From JAJXWB01 sp036796555 (lineage in GTDB: Bacteria > Pseudomonadota > Alphaproteobacteria > Rhizobiales > Beijerinckiaceae): 11,224 nucleotides of DNA. Of the stretch, positions 6,398-11,224 are shown piece after piece (within the stretch, counting starts at the first letter, position 1; every line of letters starts with the position of its first letter). The position numbers were made by a program, and so were the translations under genes. Location of the stretch: the NCBI GenBank assembly GCA_036796555.1, contig DAIRCS010000120.1, positions 1-11,224 on the forward strand, read 5' to 3'. The notes beneath the pieces were generated by a model. The model saw only the letters and a list, made by a program, of their open reading frames with translations. It was not told where the DNA came from and did no database searches.

Positions 6398-7135
6398 CTA
6401 ATTCGCCCGGTTGCGCTTGCCGCGCAGCGCCAGTCCCGCCTTGATCTCCGCCACGATCGCGTCCGCAGCCGCCTTGGGGTCGGCGGCTTCCGTCACGGGC
6501 CGGCCCACCACGATATGATCGGCGCCGGCGGCCAGGGCCAGCGTCGGCGTCATCACGCGCTTCTGGTCGCCGAGCGCGGCGCCGGCGAGCAGGACGCCCC
6601 GCGGCACCAGCAGCATGGCCGGGCCCAGCAATTCGCGCATGGCCTCGGCCTCCTCCGGCGAGAGGATCAGCCCGTCGACGCCGGCCTCGCGCGCCTGAAG
6701 GGCGCGGCGGGCGATGAGGTCGCGCACGCCGAAGGCGTAGCCGGCGCTTTGCAGATCGGCGTCGTCATAGGACGTCATGACGGTGACGGCGAGCAGCTTC
6801 AACCCCGAACTCGCCGCGCCGCGCTTGGCCGCCGCCATGGTCTGCGGATAGGCGTGGACGGTGGCGAAAGTCGCGCCGAGCCCCGCGAGCTGGCGGGTGG
6901 CGCGCTCCACCGTATTGGGGATGTCGTGCAGCTTGAGGTCGATGAAGACCTTCTTGCCCGCCGCGATCAGCTCGCGCGAAATATCGAAGCCCGCGCCGCC
7001 ATAGATCAGCTCCATGCCGATCTTGTAGAAGCTCGCGCTGTCGCCCAGCCGGGCGACCATGTCGCGCGCTTCGGCCGCGCCCGGCACGTCGAGCGCGACG
7101 ATGAGACGGTCGCGAGGGGTGATGGGATCGGTCAT
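6398..7135 (-). CDS. pyrF: Orotidine 5'-phosphate decarboxylase
   Basis: This 245-residue cytoplasmic enzyme converts orotidine 5'-phosphate to UMP, the last step of de novo pyrimidine synthesis. The (beta/alpha)8 barrel is recognisable by LIVALDVP (11–18), FYKIGMELIY (36–45) with K38, the catalytic stretch FIDLKLHDIPNTV (64–76) with D66, K68 and D71, and the C-terminal phosphate loop HIVVGRPVTEAADP (207–220) with R212. DQKRVMTP (190–197) supplies the conserved Gln. One oddity is that the loop normally reading TPGIRPAG appears as PRGVLLAG (178–185), so the conserved Arg is Leu182 here. The ATG at 7133–7135 has GGAG seven bases upstream. It lies between the PmtA-like gene and the DUF1330 gene on the same strand, with a double palindrome just before it. 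Confidence 0.95.
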   Translation of the reverse strand: MTDPITPRDRLIVALDVPGAAEARDMVARLGDSASFYKIGMELIYGGAGFDISRELIAAGKKVFIDLKLHDIPNTVERATRQLAGLGATFATVHAYPQTMAAAKRGAASSGLKLLAVTVMTSYDDADLQSAGYAFGVRDLIARRALQAREAGVDGLILSPEEAEAMRELLGPAMLLVPRGVLLAGAALGDQKRVMTPTLALAAGADHIVVGRPVTEAADPKAAADAIVAEIKAGLALRGKRNRAN

Positions 7136-7193
7136 GCGGCGACTCCGGTTGGCGGCCGGAAATCGCAGACTGATCAGGGATTGGCAAGATCGA

Positions 7194-7245
7194 ACCGCGA
7201 GCCTTCAGGCTCGCTGAAATGAATGCGAGCCTGAAGGCTCGCGGT
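7194..7245. repeat. 52-base double palindrome (21-bp perfect inverted repeat, each arm self-complementary)
   Basis: Bases 7194–7214 are the exact reverse complement of 7225–7245, with a ten-base AT-rich loop. Within each arm GCGAGCCT/AGGCTCGC forms its own 8-bp stem with a two-base loop. The element can therefore fold as one long hairpin or two small ones. It ends two bases before the stop codon of the methyltransferase gene and lies about 60 bases upstream of pyrF. It could act as a terminator, as 3'-end protection, or be a member of a dispersed REP-like family. Confidence 0.8.
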
Positions 7246-7247
7246 CC

Positions 7248-7982
7248 TCACCGCCGTCCGTCGCGCGGGCCGTCGGCGATCTTCTTGAGGAAGGCCAGCG
7301 CCGGCTCGACCTGCTTCTGGCGGAAAGCCTTGAAAGCCGGGGCAAGTTCGTTGTGGCGGCGCAGATGCGTGACCACCTGCACGCCGCGCGCGTCGGCGCG
7401 CGTGTAGCGCCAGACGCGGGCCGGCGGCAGGTTCAGCCAGACGGGATTCGAGACTTCGCCGCGATAGTCGGCCGCCGCGCGGCGGCTCGTCTTCAACGGC
7501 ATGGGCGACACGAGCCCGTAAGTGAACTGGACGAAGGAGCCGTCGGCGCCCATCAGTGAGAAGGCGTCATCGAGAAGATGCAGGCGCTCGCGTTCGGGAC
7601 GCGTCAGCAGCGGAAGGCTGGACACGATCGTCGAAATCGTCGCGCCGCGGAGATGGCTCAGCGTATCGCTCAGGCGGTAGGCGTCGCCGCGCAGAACCTG
7701 GGCGCCGGGAAAGCGGCGCTCGAGCAATTTGCAGAACGCCGGGTCGTATTCGACCAGAACCAGCTTCTCGACCGGCACGCCACGCGCCACCAGCGCCTCG
7801 GTCACGGGGCCCGTGCCCGGCCCGAGTTCGACGATCAGCCCCTCGGCGCGCGGATCGACGCAGCGCGCCATGGCGCGCGCGAGAAAGCGGCCGGAGGGCG
7901 TCACCGCGCCGGTCGTCAGCGGCGAATCGAACCAGGACTTGATGAAGCGCGCTTCGTCGGCGAACCGCTCCTCGATCTTCAT
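7248..7982 (-). CDS. PmtA-type phospholipid N-methyltransferase-like SAM-dependent methyltransferase
   Basis: From the ATG at 7980–7982 the protein has 244 residues. The start region RFADEARFIKSWFDSPLTTG (6–25) followed by TPSGRFLARAMA resembles the N-terminus of the Agrobacterium/Rhizobium PmtA group, where the first helix binds membrane. SAM motif I is VELGPGTG (51–58). SSLPLL (121–126) sits where this group has its motif IV, related to the NLPY of KsgA, which is why such proteins are often named rRNA adenine methyltransferases. PmtA methylates phosphatidylethanolamine towards phosphatidylcholine; the exact substrate here is inferred. The start is uncertain: a TTG at 8031–8033 has GAGGAG 11 bases upstream and would add a basic extension (MSVKPLRTNARRAAPNR), a type of N-terminus homologs often carry. 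It follows dnaJ on the same strand and ends against the double palindrome. Confidence 0.8.
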   Translation of the reverse strand: MKIEERFADEARFIKSWFDSPLTTGAVTPSGRFLARAMARCVDPRAEGLIVELGPGTGPVTEALVARGVPVEKLVLVEYDPAFCKLLERRFPGAQVLRGDAYRLSDTLSHLRGATISTIVSSLPLLTRPERERLHLLDDAFSLMGADGSFVQFTYGLVSPMPLKTSRRAAADYRGEVSNPVWLNLPPARVWRYTRADARGVQVVTHLRRHNELAPAFKAFRQKQVEPALAFLKKIADGPRDGRR

Positions 7983-8110
7983 GCGGTTCGGCGCCGCCCG
8001 GCGGGCGTTGGTGCGCAGGGGTTTGACGCTCAAGACGTTTAAGGCTCCTCGTAACCCACGTTCGCGCAAGCCGGCGGCGGCGTCAAGAAAGCGTCACAGG
8101 ACGGCCCGAA

Positions 8111-9250
8111 TCACTGGCCGCCGATATTGTCCAGAAATTCCTTCATCTTCGCGAAGAAGCCCGCCGATTCCGGCTGTGTCCTGTGCGAGGATTCCCTGTC
8201 GAACTCGGCCAGAAGCTCGCGCTGCCGGCGCGTCAGGTTCTGCGGCGTCTCGACCACCGCCTGAACGTAGAGGTCGCCGAAATCCCGCGAACGCAGAACA
8301 GGCATGCCCTTGGCCCTTATCTTGAACTGGCGGCCGGTCTGCGTGCCCTCGGGCACCTTGACCTTGGATTGCGCGCCGTCGAGCGTGCCGATCTCGAATT
8401 CGCCGCCGAGCGTCGCCTGCACCATCGAGATCGGCACGCGGCAGTAGAGATCGGCGCCGTCGCGATGGAACATCGCGTGCGGCTTGATCGACAGGAAGAT
8501 GTAGAGGTCGCCCGAAGGCCCGCCGCGCAGGCCGGCCTCGCCCTCGCCGGCGAGGCGGATGCGGGTGCCGTCCTCGACGCCCTGCGGGATGTTGACCGAC
8601 AGCGTCCGCTCGCGCGTCACGCGGCCCGCGCCCGCGCAGCTCGCGCAGGGATCTTCGATGCGCTCGCCGCGGCCGTGGCAGGCCGGACAGGTGCGCTCGA
8701 TCGCGAAAAAGCCCTGCTGCGCGCGCACGCGGCCGTGGCCGCCGCACGTGGCGCAGGCCTTGGGCTTGGAGCCGGGCTTGGCGCCCGAGCCCGCGCAGGC
8801 CTCGCAGGTGACGGACGTGGGCACCTTGAGCTGCGCCGTCTTGCCGGAATAGGCCTCTTCCAGCGTGATCTCGAGATTGTAGCGCAGGTCCGAGCCGCGT
8901 TCGCGGCCGCCGGCGCGCTGGCCGCGCCGACCCATGACATCGCCGAACAGGTCGTCGAAAATGTCGGCCATGGAGGACGCAAAGCCCTCGCCCATGCCGA
9001 AACCGCCGGGTCCGCCGCCGCCCTGTTCGAAAGCGGCGTGGCCGAAACGGTCGTAGGCCGCCCGTTTCTGGCCGTCGGAGAGGATCTGATAGGCCTCGTT
9101 GACTTCCTTGAAGCGCGCCTCGGCCGCCTTGTCCCCGGGATTGCGGTCGGGATGGTTCTGCATCGCCGACTTGCGGAAGGCCGATTTCAGCTCGACTTCC
9201 GTGACAGTGCGGGAGACGCCCAGAATCTCGTAATAGTCGCGCTTCGACAT
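8111..9250 (-). CDS. dnaJ: Chaperone DnaJ (Hsp40 co-chaperone of DnaK)
   Basis: This 379-residue type I Hsp40 stimulates DnaK ATPase activity and delivers unfolded substrates. The J domain (about 1–70) has HPD at 33–35. A Gly/Phe-rich region (77–105) follows. The zinc-binding domain shows all four CxxCxGxG repeats, with cysteine pairs at 149/152, 166/169, 188/191 and 202/205. Substrate-binding beta domains follow, with GDLYIFLSIKPHAMFHRDG (247–265) and LGGEFEIGTLDG (281–292). Length is normal. The ATG at 9248–9250 starts one base after the TGA of the secreted protein upstream (TGA-G-ATG), so translation is probably coupled. It belongs to the dnaK transcription unit, although a hypothetical gene and a hairpin lie between. 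Confidence 0.97.
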   Translation of the reverse strand: MSKRDYYEILGVSRTVTEVELKSAFRKSAMQNHPDRNPGDKAAEARFKEVNEAYQILSDGQKRAAYDRFGHAAFEQGGGGPGGFGMGEGFASSMADIFDDLFGDVMGRRGQRAGGRERGSDLRYNLEITLEEAYSGKTAQLKVPTSVTCEACAGSGAKPGSKPKACATCGGHGRVRAQQGFFAIERTCPACHGRGERIEDPCASCAGAGRVTRERTLSVNIPQGVEDGTRIRLAGEGEAGLRGGPSGDLYIFLSIKPHAMFHRDGADLYCRVPISMVQATLGGEFEIGTLDGAQSKVKVPEGTQTGRQFKIRAKGMPVLRSRDFGDLYVQAVVETPQNLTRRQRELLAEFDRESSHRTQPESAGFFAKMKEFLDNIGGQ

Positions 9251-9251
9251 C

Positions 9252-9842
9252 TCACCGGGACCGATTGAGCGAGGCCGCGCTCACAACGAAAAAAGCGGGC
9301 GAGCCGAGGCCCTTGTCGGTAAGCGGAAAGACCCAGAAAGGATCGGCCAGCGGCTGAATGACGAGGAAGGACAGGACATTGTCGCCGCCCGAGACGAGAT
9401 CGAGCCGATAGAGAGTCTTGCCCTTGAGTATCTTCTCGGAGATCGGATCGACCTTGAGCAGCGCCTGATAATCGGAATCGGCCATCTGGTTGTAGGTGAT
9501 CGACTTAAAATAGGCCTTCTCGCGATCGGCGCCGGTCTTGTTGTCCATCTCGGCCGCGCCGAAGGTGGCGCGCGCGCCGCTGTCCGGGAACGCCCCGAAA
9601 TACTTGTCGTTCGCGTTGAATATCTGACCGCTCTTGGTGCAATAGACCGCCGCCCATGCCGCGAGATCGGCCGGAAGCTTCGTCACGGCGTCCTTGGGCG
9701 CGGCCTTCGCGCAATCGAGCAGAATGCTTGCCGGCGGCCTCAGTTCGCCGGCGGTGACGGCCTCCCTGGTCTGCGCCCGCGACGGACCGGCGAGCGCGAG
9801 CAGGCCCACGAGAGCAAGAGCCGCTTTCGACGCGATATTCAT
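9252..9842 (-). CDS. Secreted protein of unknown function between dnaK and dnaJ
   Basis: The gene encodes 196 residues. Residues 1–23 are a signal peptide (MNIASKAALALVGLLALAGP, ending SRA before Q), so the product should be periplasmic. Two cysteines, C44 and C68, could form a disulfide. The middle has AVYCTKSGQIFNANDKYFGA and the C-terminal half shows LYRLDLVSGGDNVLSFLVIQ (about 144–163) with a hydrophobic, aromatic tail (DPFWVFPL; SPAFFVVSA). I recognise no family. The ATG at 9840–9842 has AGGGA ten bases upstream. Its position is odd: a periplasmic protein sits inside the cytosolic dnaK–dnaJ unit, 22 bases after a terminator-like hairpin and one base before dnaJ. A stress-related envelope role would fit but is inferred from position only. 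Confidence 0.8.
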   Translation of the reverse strand: MNIASKAALALVGLLALAGPSRAQTREAVTAGELRPPASILLDCAKAAPKDAVTKLPADLAAWAAVYCTKSGQIFNANDKYFGAFPDSGARATFGAAEMDNKTGADREKAYFKSITYNQMADSDYQALLKVDPISEKILKGKTLYRLDLVSGGDNVLSFLVIQPLADPFWVFPLTDKGLGSPAFFVVSAASLNRSR

Positions 9843-9863
9843 CCCGAATCGTTCCCTGACATG

Positions 9864-9890
9864 AAAAAGGGCGCCGCTGGCGCGGCGCCC
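9864..9890 (-). terminator. Terminator/attenuator hairpin after dnaK
   Basis: On the minus strand GGGCGCCGC (9882–9890) pairs perfectly with GCGGCGCCC (9869–9877) over a four-base loop and is followed at once by TTTTT (9868–9864). It lies about nine bases after the dnaK stop and 22 bases before the next gene. No promoter is evident in the 57-base gap, so partial read-through is the simplest way to express the genes beyond it. Confidence 0.75.
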
Positions 9891-9899
9891 CGCGTTCTA

Positions 9900-11224
<1,325 letters not shown>

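Noticed and set aside
6590..6600. Frameshift in pyrF explaining the missing PGIR arginine
   Set aside because: The residues on both sides align to the family in the same frame with no gap, so a substitution is simpler than a compensated frameshift.
7194..7245. CRISPR-like repeat
   Set aside because: There are only two inverted arms, no direct repeats with spacers, and no cas genes.
8183..9268. 361-codon plus-strand frame opposite dnaJ
   Set aside because: It is a mirror frame of a certain dnaJ gene, with low-complexity Ala/Arg/Leu composition and no recognisable domain.

Overview
The window is GC-rich with strong G/C preference at third codon positions. Its gene content fits an alphaproteobacterium, probably of the order Rhizobiales (Hyphomicrobiales). 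The main clue is the minus-strand block dnaK – dnaJ – PmtA-type methyltransferase – pyrF – DUF1330, which resembles an order I recall from that group. I cannot place the genus from sequence alone; a Methylocystis/Beijerinckia-like relative is only a guess.

Left part (1–2982, plus strand): the last 44 codons of an acyl-CoA synthetase resembling feruloyl-CoA synthase, a palindromic intergenic repeat, a zinc-independent quinone oxidoreductase of the MDR superfamily, and a complete class I (4Fe-4S) fumarate hydratase. A strong hairpin terminator follows the fumarase.

Middle part (3100–5921, plus strand): this is the accessory and least understood region. It holds a small four-cysteine secreted protein, a roughly 310-base stretch with a candidate promoter and a doubtful small reading frame, and then four consecutive genes for small secreted proteins rich in Ser/Thr/Val/Ala. 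The four genes lie within 3–13 bases of each other. The first three share two recognisable motifs in their C-terminal halves, and the first and fourth share an N-terminal 'G-x-x-D-P-x4-F-x-P' motif. I read them as one operon of diverged paralogues of an unrecognised all-beta secreted domain. This is the best candidate for something undescribed.

Right part (5965–11224, minus strand): a housekeeping block transcribed leftwards. In transcription order it holds dnaK (5' end outside the window), a terminator-like hairpin, a secreted hypothetical protein, dnaJ one base later, a phospholipid N-methyltransferase-like gene, a 52-base double palindrome, pyrF with an altered phosphate-loop motif, and a DUF1330 protein. 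The secreted array and this block converge at about 5921/5965. A plus-oriented terminator lies beyond the DUF1330 gene, so transcripts from the array could run antisense through it.
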